DNA of 13,696 nt from Myxococcales bacterium UBA5297 (lineage in GTDB: Bacteria > Myxococcota > Myxococcia > Myxococcales > UBA5297): positions 103,468 to 117,163 of the forward strand of contig DHSB01000003.1 in NCBI GenBank assembly GCA_002408385.1, written 5' to 3'. Shown here piece after piece: positions 6,731 through 13,087 of this stretch. A program made the position numbers and the translations under genes. The number at the start of each line of letters is the position of its first letter. Position 1 is the first letter of the stretch. The notes beneath the pieces are model-generated. The model made no database searches, was not told the DNA's origin, and saw only the letters and a list, made by a program, of their open reading frames with translations.

Positions 6731-7696
6731 GTGAGAGGCAAAGCCCTGCGGTTCGCGGTGGTCACCGCGTTTCCGTCCGAGGACTGGCACAGCGCACAAA
6801 TCATCGAAGCGCTGGCAAAGCATGGGGAGTCCATCCCGGTCGATCCGGGTGACCTCGCGGCGAGCCTCGGCCGGCGCGGCCTGCAGGTGAGCGACGGCGC
6901 ACGCGGGCACACCAGCTACGACGCCTTCGTGCTCGTTCGCGGCATGTCGCCCCGCGGCGACGCGGATGCGCAGTTCTGCATCTACCGCGCGCTCGAGGCC
7001 GCCGGGGCGCTGGTCGTCAATCGCCTCGGGGCGCTGCTCGACGCCCAGGACAAGTTCCGCACGAGCCTGTTGCTGCGCGCAGCCGGCGTGCCCACCCCGC
7101 AGGCGGCAATCGCCCAGTCGGCCGCCGAGGCCGTCGCCATCTTGCGCTCGATGGGCGAGGTGGTGCTCAAGCCGCTTGCGGGCTCGCTGGGCGAAGGGGT
7201 GCAGAGGTTGGTGCCGGGACGAGCGGGCGAGCAGCGCGCCGCCGAGCACGTCGCGCTCCACGGGGCGGCCTACCTGCAGGCCTGGGTGCCCAATCCCGGC
7301 TGCGACGCGCGGGTCTTCGTCGTCGGGGGCAGGGTGGTCGGGGCCGTCGAGCGGCGGGCCGGGCCGGGCGAATTTCGCACCAACATCTCCCGCGGCGCGA
7401 GCGCGCACCCGCTGCGGCTGACCGCAAGGCAGGCCGCGGTCGCCGAGGCCGCTGCCCGCGCCCTGCGCCTTGACTACACGGGGATCGACGTCATTACCGG
7501 GCCGCGCGGCCCGCAGGTCATCGAGGTCAACGGCAATCCGGCCTTCGACATGATCTTCCGGGCGACCGGCAAGGACATGGCGCTCGACATCGCCCGCTAT
7601 GTCGCCGCGCGGGCCCGCAGGCAGCGAGCGCGGATGGGCGCGAGGCAGGCCGCAGCGCGAGAGGGACGCCCAGCCCACGGGAGGCGTCCGGTGTAG
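6731..7696 (+). CDS. RimK-family ATP-grasp ligase
   Basis: An ATP-grasp enzyme that should join a carboxylate, activated as acylphosphate, to an amine. Relatives add glutamate to ribosomal protein S6 (RimK) or to cofactors, and graspetide macrocyclases share the fold; the substrate here is unknown. The 321-residue protein starts at GTG. ATP-grasp landmarks: DKFRTSLLLRAAGVPTP (107-123), VVLKPLAGSLGEGV (144-157; K147 and the Gly loop), NPGCDARVFVVGG (188-200), FRTNISRG (215-222) and GIDVITG...VIEVNGNP (251-270), with D253, E265 and N267 as probable metal ligands. Residues 293-321 are a very basic tail (Arg/Ala/Gly) beyond the usual end of the fold. It is 47 bp before the first KGG-repeat gene, on the same strand, so probably co-transcribed. 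It is not next to rpsF, which weakens the S6 reading. Confidence 0.85.
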   Translation: MRGKALRFAVVTAFPSEDWHSAQIIEALAKHGESIPVDPGDLAASLGRRGLQVSDGARGHTSYDAFVLVRGMSPRGDADAQFCIYRALEAAGALVVNRLGALLDAQDKFRTSLLLRAAGVPTPQAAIAQSAAEAVAILRSMGEVVLKPLAGSLGEGVQRLVPGRAGEQRAAEHVALHGAAYLQAWVPNPGCDARVFVVGGRVVGAVERRAGPGEFRTNISRGASAHPLRLTARQAAVAEAAARALRLDYTGIDVITGPRGPQVIEVNGNPAFDMIFRATGKDMALDIARYVAARARRQRARMGARQAAAREGRPAHGRRPV

Positions 7697-7743
7697 GGGA
7701 GGGGGAAGCCGCGCAGGTCGCGGTCTTCTCGAGGAGGCGAACC

Positions 7744-8112
7744 ATGGCTGAGAAGGAACGCAAGGGCAGCATGACCGTGGCCGAGGCGGGTCGCAAAGGC
7801 GGCGAGACCGTTCGCGACGAGCGCGGCCGGGAGTTCTACGAAGAGATCGGCAAGAAGGGCGGCGAGACGGTCAAGGCCGAGCGGGGCCGGGAATTCTACG
7901 AGGAGATCGGCAAGAAGGGCGGCGAGACGGTCAAGGCCGAGCGCGGGGCCGCGTTCTACGAGGAGATCGGCAAGAAGGGCGGCGAGGCGGTCAAGGCCGA
8001 GCGCGGGGCGCCCTTCTACGAGGAGATCGGCAAGAAGGGCGGCCAGAAGGTGCGCGAGCTCATCGAGGAGGGCAAGCGCGCGGCCCGTGAGGCTGAGACG
8101 AAGAAGGAGTAA
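7744..8112 (+). CDS. KGG-repeat stress protein 1 (hydrophilin/LEA group 1-like)
   Basis: A 122-residue, highly charged, cysteine-free protein built from 20-residue repeats. KGG occurs at residues 18-20, 38-40, 58-60, 78-80 and 98-100, exactly every 20; each unit reads roughly GGETVKAERG then xxFYEEIGKK. This resembles GsiB-type general stress proteins and the 20-residue motif of plant Em/LEA group 1 proteins, linked to desiccation and stress protection. The tail (101-122) is helical and charged and ends in Lys-Lys-Glu. Cytoplasmic: no signal peptide. ATG 7744 follows GAGGAGG (7731-7737) by 6 nt, a very strong site that suggests high expression. The repeats are near-identical at DNA level too, so recent duplication is likely. 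Follows the ATP-grasp gene and precedes its paralogue. Confidence 0.9.
   Translation: MAEKERKGSMTVAEAGRKGGETVRDERGREFYEEIGKKGGETVKAERGREFYEEIGKKGGETVKAERGAAFYEEIGKKGGEAVKAERGAPFYEEIGKKGGQKVRELIEEGKRAAREAETKKE
7801..8040 (+). repeat. Four in-frame 60-bp tandem repeats
   Basis: Four units of exactly 60 bp (7801, 7861, 7921 and 7981), each starting GGCGAG and ending GGCAAGAAGGGC, with a partial fifth after 8041. Units 2-4 are almost identical, including at silent positions, mostly differing at the two residues before Phe-Tyr-Glu-Glu. The array is coding and can gain or lose units without a frameshift. Confidence 0.95.
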
Positions 8113-8269
8113 GCGGCACCCCGCGCCCCGCTTCGCGCCCGCCCTTTGGGGCGAGCAAGAGGAGGGCTAGGCCCGCTTCGGCCGGGCCCGCGAAGAGCAC
8201 AGCGTGGTTGGAGGGAAGGTGACCAGCCTTGGCCGAGGCGGCCGGGTCGGTCGGTGAAGGAGAGAGACC

Positions 8270-8557
8270 ATGGCCGATGAGGAAAAGCCCAAGCGCCCGA
8301 TGACCGTCGGAGAGGCAGGAAGGCTAGGTGGCGAGAAGGTCGCGAGCGAGCGTGGCTCTGAGTTCTTCAGCGCCATCGGCAAGAAGGGCGGCGACACGGT
8401 TGCCCGGAAGCGAGGTCACGAGTTCTACGAGGAGATCGGTCGCAAGGGAGGCCAGAGGGTCAAGGCCGAGCGCGGGAGCGAGTTCTACTCGACCATCGGT
8501 CACAAGGGCGGCCAGAAGGTCAAGCAGCTCATCGAGCAGGCGAAGAAGAACCAGTAG
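8270..8557 (+). CDS. KGG-repeat stress protein 2, paralogue of the preceding gene
   Basis: A 95-residue charged protein with the same plan: N-terminal MTVGEAGRLGG (11-21) matching MTVAEAGRKGG of its neighbour, then Gly-Gly pairs at 20-21, 40-41, 60-61 and 80-81, again every 20 residues. The units are far less alike than in the first protein (S-E-F-F, H-E-F-Y, S-E-F-Y before the Ile-Gly turn), so this copy looks older or freer of gene conversion. The C terminus (KVKQLIEQAKKNQ) parallels KVRELIEEGKRAAR in the neighbour but ends in Gln, not Glu. ATG 8270 follows AAGGAG (8257-8262) by 7 nt. The 157-bp gap from the first copy contains GC-rich hairpins but no clear promoter. Ends just before a strong terminator. 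Role as for the paralogue: stress or desiccation protection, by family likeness. Confidence 0.88.
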   Translation: MADEEKPKRPMTVGEAGRLGGEKVASERGSEFFSAIGKKGGDTVARKRGHEFYEEIGRKGGQRVKAERGSEFYSTIGHKGGQKVKQLIEQAKKNQ

Positions 8558-8876
8558 CCGAACGCCATCGGGGCCAAGGCGTGCCGGGGGCGGGGTTTGC
8601 AGCGCGCCCGCCCCCGGCTTTCATGGTCGACCTGGACACGGCCGACCGCCGCCCGCAAGCGCCGGCCTTCGTGCGGCGGCGTGTCGGCGCGGCGGGCGGG
8701 GCGACTGAATTCGACCTTGTTCGCAGGGACTGTCAAAGCGCGCGAATCCATCGCCAGGGCGCGCAAATGCGCACCGACGCCAGCGGAGCGCGAACCGTGC
8801 GGTCCCGGGCTTTCGCGGCCCGCCTCGACCCTCGACCCGACCCGAGCGAGTTGCCCCGCGCTCAGCGTGCCGTCGG
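8558..8876. other. Convergent intergenic region between KGG2 and glk
   Basis: Apart from the terminator at 8583-8621 I see nothing supported in these 319 bp. Open frames across it on both strands are Arg/Ala/Pro-rich extensions of shadows, with no motifs. A TTGACA on the minus strand (8738-8733) has no good -10 and points away from any gene start. Confidence 0.55.
8583..8621 (+). terminator. Rho-independent terminator of the rimK-KGG cluster
   Basis: A perfect 12-bp stem: 8583-8594 (GCCGGGGGCGGG) pairs with 8607-8618 (CCCGCCCCCGGC), 12-nt loop, then TTTC. It starts 26 nt after the KGG2 stop. The T-run is short but the stem is very strong, and no T-run exists on the other strand. Confidence 0.75.
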
Positions 8877-9845
8877 TCAGAGCCGCCGGGCGATAGCCGC
8901 GGCGCCGACCAGGCCGGCCTCCGCGTTGAGCACCACGCGCACCGGCGTCGCCTCGAGGACGTGGCCCAGGCGGCCCTTGTCGAGAAACGCCTTCATGAAG
9001 GTGCCGTCGAGCAGCTTGGGGAGGATCTTCGGCGCGATCCCGCCGGCGACGTAGACCCCGCCCCGGGCGACGACCTTGAGCGCGAGGTTGCCGGCCTCGG
9101 CGCCGAAGATCTCCACGAAGAGATCGAGCGCTTGGGCGCACAGCGACTCGGGCTCTTCCAGCGCCCGCGAGGAGATGATGGCCGGAGCGAGCTCGGGCGA
9201 ACCGGCGATGGCTTCGCGCACGGTGGCGGGCTCGCGGGCGACGGCCCGCTCGAGCAAGAACTCGTAGATGTTCAGCAGCCCTGGCCCGGAGACGATTCGC
9301 TCGTAGGAGACGTGCCCGAAACGCAGCATCAAGAAGCGCAGCAGGTCGATCTCGAGCTCGTTGCGCGGCCCGAAATCGGTGTGGCCGCCCTCCGAGGCGA
9401 GAACCTCGAAGCCGTCGGCCGTCTTCAGCAAGACCGCCTGACCTAAGCCGGTGCCGGCGCCGATGACGACCCAGGGGCCGCGCGGATCGGGGCGGGCGCT
9501 GTTGAGCGCGGCGAAGTCGCTCTCGGGCAACTCGCGCAGGCCAATCGAGAGGGCGTAAAAGTCGTTGACCAGCCCGACCTTGGGAATGCCGAGGTCCTTC
9601 TCGAGGCCTCGAGCTTCGATCACCCAGGGCAGGTTGGTGGCCCGGCACGCGTCCTGGCTCACCGGGCCGGCGACGCCGAAACAGGCGCGCTCGATCTGGT
9701 GGCGGGGGCCAAGAAACTCGCGAACCAAGGCTTCGAGGCTTCCAAACCGGGCGCTCGGCAAGACCTCGCGGCGGACCACCTTGCTGCCGTCGTAGAGCGC
9801 AAGCGCGGTCTTGGTTCCTCCCACGTCACCGGCGAGCAGCGTCAT
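8877..9845 (-). CDS. glk: Glucokinase
   Basis: Phosphorylates glucose to glucose 6-phosphate with ATP in the cytoplasm, feeding glycolysis. The 322-residue product matches the size of E. coli Glk (about 321) and is of the Glk family rather than a ROK protein (no ROK CxCGxxGC zinc motif). Motifs: phosphate loop AGDVGGTKT (5-13); PWVIEARGLE (73-82); VNDFYA (93-98), with D95 the likely catalytic base; GAGTGLGQA (129-137) for ATP; SEGGHTDF (151-158), E152 and H155 contacting glucose by family; and YVAGGIAPK (265-273). ATG 9845 is chosen over an in-frame start 18 codons upstream because CTCC on the plus strand (9851-9854) reads GGAG 5 nt before it and the family begins here. Divergent from the YciO-like gene, 77 bp between starts. 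Confidence 0.96.
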   Translation of the reverse strand: MTLLAGDVGGTKTALALYDGSKVVRREVLPSARFGSLEALVREFLGPRHQIERACFGVAGPVSQDACRATNLPWVIEARGLEKDLGIPKVGLVNDFYALSIGLRELPESDFAALNSARPDPRGPWVVIGAGTGLGQAVLLKTADGFEVLASEGGHTDFGPRNELEIDLLRFLMLRFGHVSYERIVSGPGLLNIYEFLLERAVAREPATVREAIAGSPELAPAIISSRALEEPESLCAQALDLFVEIFGAEAGNLALKVVARGGVYVAGGIAPKILPKLLDGTFMKAFLDKGRLGHVLEATPVRVVLNAEAGLVGAAAIARRL

Positions 9846-9911
9846 GTCGTCTCCGTCTTGCGGGCCCTCGAAAGCCTGAGGTCGAGCGCACTCTAGCACC
9901 CGGTCACCATC

Positions 9912-9916
9912 GGAGG
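9912..9916 (+). promoter_or_regulatory. Ribosome binding site supporting GTG 9923
   Basis: GGAGG lies 6 nt before GTG 9923, near-ideal spacing, while ATG 9941 has no such site. If transcription starts close to 9941 this match is chance. Confidence 0.5.
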
Positions 9917-9922
9917 CAGCCT

Positions 9923-10567
9923 GTGTTAGCTTTGCGGCAAATGGGTGCTCCGATCCTCGCCATCGATCCTTTTCATCCGCAGCCCCGAGTCCTCGAACGG
10001 GCGGTCGTCGCCTTGCGCGAGGGCGGCCTGGTCGCCTACCCGACCGACACCTACTACGGCCTGGGCTGCGACATGCACGACAAGCGTGCGATAGACCGGC
10101 TCTACCTGCTCAAAGGACACGACCGGCGCCGCCCGATGTCGCTGATCGTCCCCGATCTCACCGAGGTCGCCCGCTACGCGAAGGTCTCCAACTACGGCTA
10201 CCGGGTGATTCGCCACCTGACCCCGGGGGCTTTCACCTTCGTGCTGGAGGCGACCAAGCTGGTGCCCGAGGTGATGCAGACCCGGCAGAAGACGGTCGGA
10301 ATCCGCGTGCCTGACTGCGAAGTCGCCCGCGGGCTCTCCGAGCGTCTCGGCCATCCGCTCGTCACCACCTCGGCCGCCACTCGCGAGGGGCAGGTGATGA
10401 TCGGCGCGGACGAGATCCAGGAGGTCTTCGGCCACGGGCTCAAGCTGATTCTCGACGCGGGCACGCAGCACAACGAGCCGTCGACCATCATTTCGCTGGT
10501 GGGCGACCAGGTCGAGATCCTGCGCCAGGGAAAGGGCGACGCCTCGGACCTGCTCGGGCAGGCCTGA
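9923..10567 (+). CDS. YciO/YrdC/Sua5-family protein (threonylcarbamoyl-AMP synthase fold)
   Basis: The family makes threonylcarbamoyl-AMP from Thr, bicarbonate and ATP for the t6A base of tRNAs. This 214-residue protein resembles YciO more than TsaC (YrdC): AYPTDTYYGLGCD (38-50), LKGHDRRRPMSLIV (63-76), LTPGAFTFVLEATK (99-112) and KTVGIRVPD (123-131) match, but the Ser-Ala-Asn of TsaC is Ser-Ala-Ala (150-152). In E. coli TsaC, not YciO, is the essential t6A enzyme, so activity here is unsure. Two starts compete. GTG 9923 has GGAGG (9912-9916) 6 nt upstream. ATG 9941, giving 208 residues, aligns with the YciO N terminus and has TAGCTT 8 nt upstream, as for a leaderless mRNA. The first is reported. 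Convergent with the next gene, 54 bp apart. Confidence 0.88.
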   Translation: MLALRQMGAPILAIDPFHPQPRVLERAVVALREGGLVAYPTDTYYGLGCDMHDKRAIDRLYLLKGHDRRRPMSLIVPDLTEVARYAKVSNYGYRVIRHLTPGAFTFVLEATKLVPEVMQTRQKTVGIRVPDCEVARGLSERLGHPLVTTSAATREGQVMIGADEIQEVFGHGLKLILDAGTQHNEPSTIISLVGDQVEILRQGKGDASDLLGQA

Positions 10568-10621
10568 AAGAGGCGGTAGCGAAACCCCTCGCACCGAGGC
10601 CGGCCGACTCGCGAGTGGCTT

Positions 10622-11971
10622 TCAGCCGGTGCGCGCGACCGAGGGAGCCTCGAGGGTCGACAGGTACACCGCGTTGCGGGTGGACTCCTTGCCCCGGTAC
10701 ATCGCGCGATCGGCGCGCTCGAGAATCTCGGCCTTGCTCTGAGCGTGCTCGGGGTAGGTGGCCACTCCGATGCAGGCGGTGACCGACAGCCCGAGGCCTT
10801 CCTCAGCCAGGAACCGATGCTCCGCGATCGAGCGGCGCACCCGCTCGCCGACCCGCATGGCGCCGCGGGCGTCGGTGTTGATGAGCAGCAGGACGTATTC
10901 GTCGCCGCCAAAGCGGGCAGCGATGTCGAGGTCGCGCACGCAGCCCTTGAGCACCCCGGCCATCTCCACCAGCACCTTGCTGCCGACCAGGTGGCCGTGC
11001 GTGTCGTTGACCTCCTTGAAGCGGTCGAGGTCGAGGAAGAGCACGGAGAACGGCGCCCCGGTCTGGCGCGAATTGGTGATCTCGCGGTCGAGCGCCAGGT
11101 GCAGGTAGCGCAGGTTGAACAGCTTGGTCAGGTCGTCGAGGTAGGCAAGGTCCTCGGCGGCGCTGAGTCGATTGATGTTCTGGAGCGCGAGCGCGAGGTG
11201 GCTCGAAAGGAACTGCGCGTTCGCCGCGGCGAGCGCGTCGCGGGTCGCCGCGCGCAACAGGCAGACGCTGACCACCTCGCCCGCCGCCTCGGCGAGCAGC
11301 AGGCGGAAGGTCTCCCCGCCTATCTCCAGCTCGCTCTCCCGGCCGGTCAGCCCTTCGAGCTGCGCGAGCGCCTGGCCGTAGATGCGCTCGGCTTCTCCGG
11401 GCTCGAAGCCCTCGACCGCCGCGCGCTCGATGCGCCCGTCCGGACGGCGCGTCAGCAGCAGCGCCCCGCGAGCGAGCATCGTCTCGCACAGCGCGCGGGC
11501 GGCCAGCGGCAGCAGGCGCCCGCGGTCGAGCGTGGTCGCCAGCCTCTGGCCGGTCTCGACCAGCGCGAGGTGCTGGCGCAACAGCGCGTTCTCCTGCAGC
11601 AGGTGCCGGGTCGCCAGGCAGCGGGAGACCGAGAGCTGCAGCGATTCGCGGGGCACGGGCTTGACGAGGTAGTCGGCCGCGCCGCTCTTGATGGCGCGCA
11701 CCGCGGGTTCGACCCGCTCGACCGCGGTGATCACGATGACCTCGACTCCCGGGTCGCGCCGCTTGGCCTCGGCGAGCACGGACAGGCCGTCCTGGTCCGG
11801 GAGGATGAGGTCGGTGACGACGACATCGAAGGCGCCGGTGGCAAGCGCCTGGGACGCCTCGAGCGCGTCGGCGGCGGCCTGGACGGCGTAGCCGGCCTCG
11901 GCGAGGTATTCGGCGTAGAGCTGACGGGCGAGTCGGTCGTCGTCGACGATGAGGATGCGGGTCTTCGTCAT
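10622..11971 (-). CDS. Response regulator with GAF-like and GGDEF domains (diguanylate cyclase)
   Basis: Probably makes cyclic di-GMP from two GTP when its receiver is phosphorylated. The product has 449 residues, cytoplasmic. Receiver (1-120): acidic D10/D11, phospho-acceptor D54 in VVTDLILPDQDG, T82 and K104. A coiled linker (about 122-145) leads to a GAF-like region (about 145-270), not tightly recognised. GGDEF domain (275-440): LDDLTKLFNLRYL (278-290), DLDRFKEVNDTHGH (314-327), and active-site GGDEY (355-359; Tyr for Phe is tolerated in the family). R346-x-x-D349 five residues ahead is the product-inhibition I-site. All expected catalytic residues are present. ATG 11971 gives the canonical MTKTRILIVDDD start; no Shine-Dalgarno is seen. 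Divergent from the CheW-like gene, with a 143-bp shared spacer. Its histidine kinase is not in the window. Confidence 0.93.
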   Translation of the reverse strand: MTKTRILIVDDDRLARQLYAEYLAEAGYAVQAAADALEASQALATGAFDVVVTDLILPDQDGLSVLAEAKRRDPGVEVIVITAVERVEPAVRAIKSGAADYLVKPVPRESLQLSVSRCLATRHLLQENALLRQHLALVETGQRLATTLDRGRLLPLAARALCETMLARGALLLTRRPDGRIERAAVEGFEPGEAERIYGQALAQLEGLTGRESELEIGGETFRLLLAEAAGEVVSVCLLRAATRDALAAANAQFLSSHLALALQNINRLSAAEDLAYLDDLTKLFNLRYLHLALDREITNSRQTGAPFSVLFLDLDRFKEVNDTHGHLVGSKVLVEMAGVLKGCVRDLDIAARFGGDEYVLLLINTDARGAMRVGERVRRSIAEHRFLAEEGLGLSVTACIGVATYPEHAQSKAEILERADRAMYRGKESTRNAVYLSTLEAPSVARTG

Positions 11972-12098
11972 CGGGCGTGTCGAGGCGGGTTGCGGGGCGC
12001 ACGGTCCGGGGCCCCGGGCTTGCCGGAGGTGGGTGTCTTGCCAAATCCGTGGGCGATTCTAGCCGCGAAACGCGCTGCCGCAACTCGCGGGCTCGTGG

Positions 12099-12104
12099 TA
12101 GGCT
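12099..12104 (+). promoter_or_regulatory. Candidate -10 box of a leaderless CheW-like mRNA
   Basis: TAGGCT lies 10 nt before ATG 12115, and no Shine-Dalgarno is present. The same layout (TAnnnT, 8-10 nt, ATG) precedes wecB and the second candidate start of the YciO-like gene. No good -35 is seen. Confidence 0.35.
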
Positions 12105-12114
12105 CGGCGGCGCA

Positions 12115-12975
12115 ATGCAAGGCGAAAAGCCGCTGACGAAGGCGCAGCGCCTCGCTCTGGTCTTTCGGGGCGCCGGCACCCGTTGGGCGCTGCCTGCCTC
12201 GTCCGTGCTGGAGGTTGCGCCTCCGCCCGAACCGGGGCAGCAGGGGGCTGCCACGCGTCGGGGCCTGGTGACCGAGGACTTCTCTGGGCTGCTCGGCAAG
12301 CGGGCGCAGCGGGGGCTGGGCGCCGTCACGCTCGTGCTCGATCACGCGCCGCCTCGGGCGCTGCTCGTCGACGCGGTCGAGGGGGTCTCAGACCTTGCCA
12401 CCGCCCCGTTCTTCCACTTGCCCGCTGCCCTCCAGGCGCCGGCCGGCGCGCTGATCCGTGGGGCGGTGCTCCTCGGCTCCGGACTGGTCCTCGAGCTCGT
12501 TCCCCAGAAGCTCGCCGAGCTTCAGCCGTGTCGACCGCCCAAGGCTGCTCTCGATGGGCTCCCTGAGGGGAAGCCGACCAGTCCGCCTGTCCGAGCGCTC
12601 GTGTTCGAGGCGGGCGAGGGAGAGCTTGTCGGCACCGCGCTGCCCCTGGTGACCGGCGTGCTGCGGGTCGCCGGGCTCTGCCCGGTGCCGCAGGCGCCTT
12701 TGGGTCACCTCGGGCTGCTGCACCACGAGCGGTCGTTGCTGCCCATCTACGACCTCGGGCTGCTCTCGGGCCGTGCCCGCGGCGGCGGCGACCTGGCGGT
12801 GGCCTTGGATATCGCCGGTAGCGCCGTCGGAGTCGCCGCCCGGCGGGTGATCGGGGTCGTGGAGGGATTTGCAGACCGACCGGAGCCGGCGCCCGGTGGC
12901 CAGGTGTGCACCGATGGCGACGGGAGGGCCATCTTCTTTCCGGCGTGGGACGCCTGGTTTCCGGGGGCGGGTTGA
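12115..12975 (+). CDS. Tandem CheW-like domain protein
   Basis: CheW domains couple chemoreceptors to the CheA kinase. This 286-residue cytoplasmic protein appears to hold two. Domain 1 (about 11-135): LALVFRGAGTRWALPASSVLEV (13-34), then VTLVLDHAPPRALLVDAVEGV (71-91) and LVLELVPQKLAEL (124-136). Domain 2 (about 158-255): VRALVFEAGEGELVGTALPLV (159-179), GHLGLLHHERSLLPIYDLGLL (197-217) and AVGVAARRVIGVVEG (237-251). A Pro-rich linker (137-158) joins them. Both are diverged and I assign them by pattern, not by search. ATG 12115 is chosen because earlier in-frame codons encode an Arg/Gly-rich stretch with no family likeness. Divergent from the diguanylate cyclase and 112 bp ahead of the RomR-like gene. 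Such double proteins can act as scaffolds; its partners are unknown. Confidence 0.78.
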   Translation: MQGEKPLTKAQRLALVFRGAGTRWALPASSVLEVAPPPEPGQQGAATRRGLVTEDFSGLLGKRAQRGLGAVTLVLDHAPPRALLVDAVEGVSDLATAPFFHLPAALQAPAGALIRGAVLLGSGLVLELVPQKLAELQPCRPPKAALDGLPEGKPTSPPVRALVFEAGEGELVGTALPLVTGVLRVAGLCPVPQAPLGHLGLLHHERSLLPIYDLGLLSGRARGGGDLAVALDIAGSAVGVAARRVIGVVEGFADRPEPAPGGQVCTDGDGRAIFFPAWDAWFPGAG

Positions 12976-13006
12976 GGCCTTCGGCGAGCAGGCGCAAACG
13001 GGCTCC

Positions 13007-13046
13007 GATTGTTTGACAATCCCGACTGGTAGACGGTACTTAGACT
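13007..13046 (+). promoter_or_regulatory. Promoter of the RomR-like gene with overlapping palindrome
   Basis: TTGACA (13013-13018) is a perfect -35 box. The -10 is unclear: TACTTA at 18 nt is poor, and TAGACT (13041-13046) is better but 22 nt away. GATTGT (13007-13012) and ACAATC (13016-13021) form an inverted repeat about TTG that overlaps the -35, so a repressor or activator could sit there. Confidence 0.45.
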
Positions 13047-13087
13047 GACTTTTCGGTGGCGAATCTCGACGGTGCGAGGGGCCTTAC

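Noticed and set aside
7801..8040. Regular 60-bp repeats as a CRISPR array
   Set aside because: There are no unique spacers; the units are contiguous, in frame and encode the KGG protein.
8140..8153. CGCCC-TTTG-GGGCG hairpin between the two KGG genes as a terminator
   Set aside because: Stem of only 5 bp and no T-run; it could at most attenuate.
10607..10616. ACTCGCGAGT palindrome between the convergent yciO-like and GGDEF genes as a terminator
   Set aside because: It lacks a loop, the flanks do not extend the pairing and no T-run follows on either strand.
10745..12136. 463-residue plus-strand frame opposite the GGDEF gene
   Set aside because: Antisense shadow of an unmistakable receiver-GGDEF protein.
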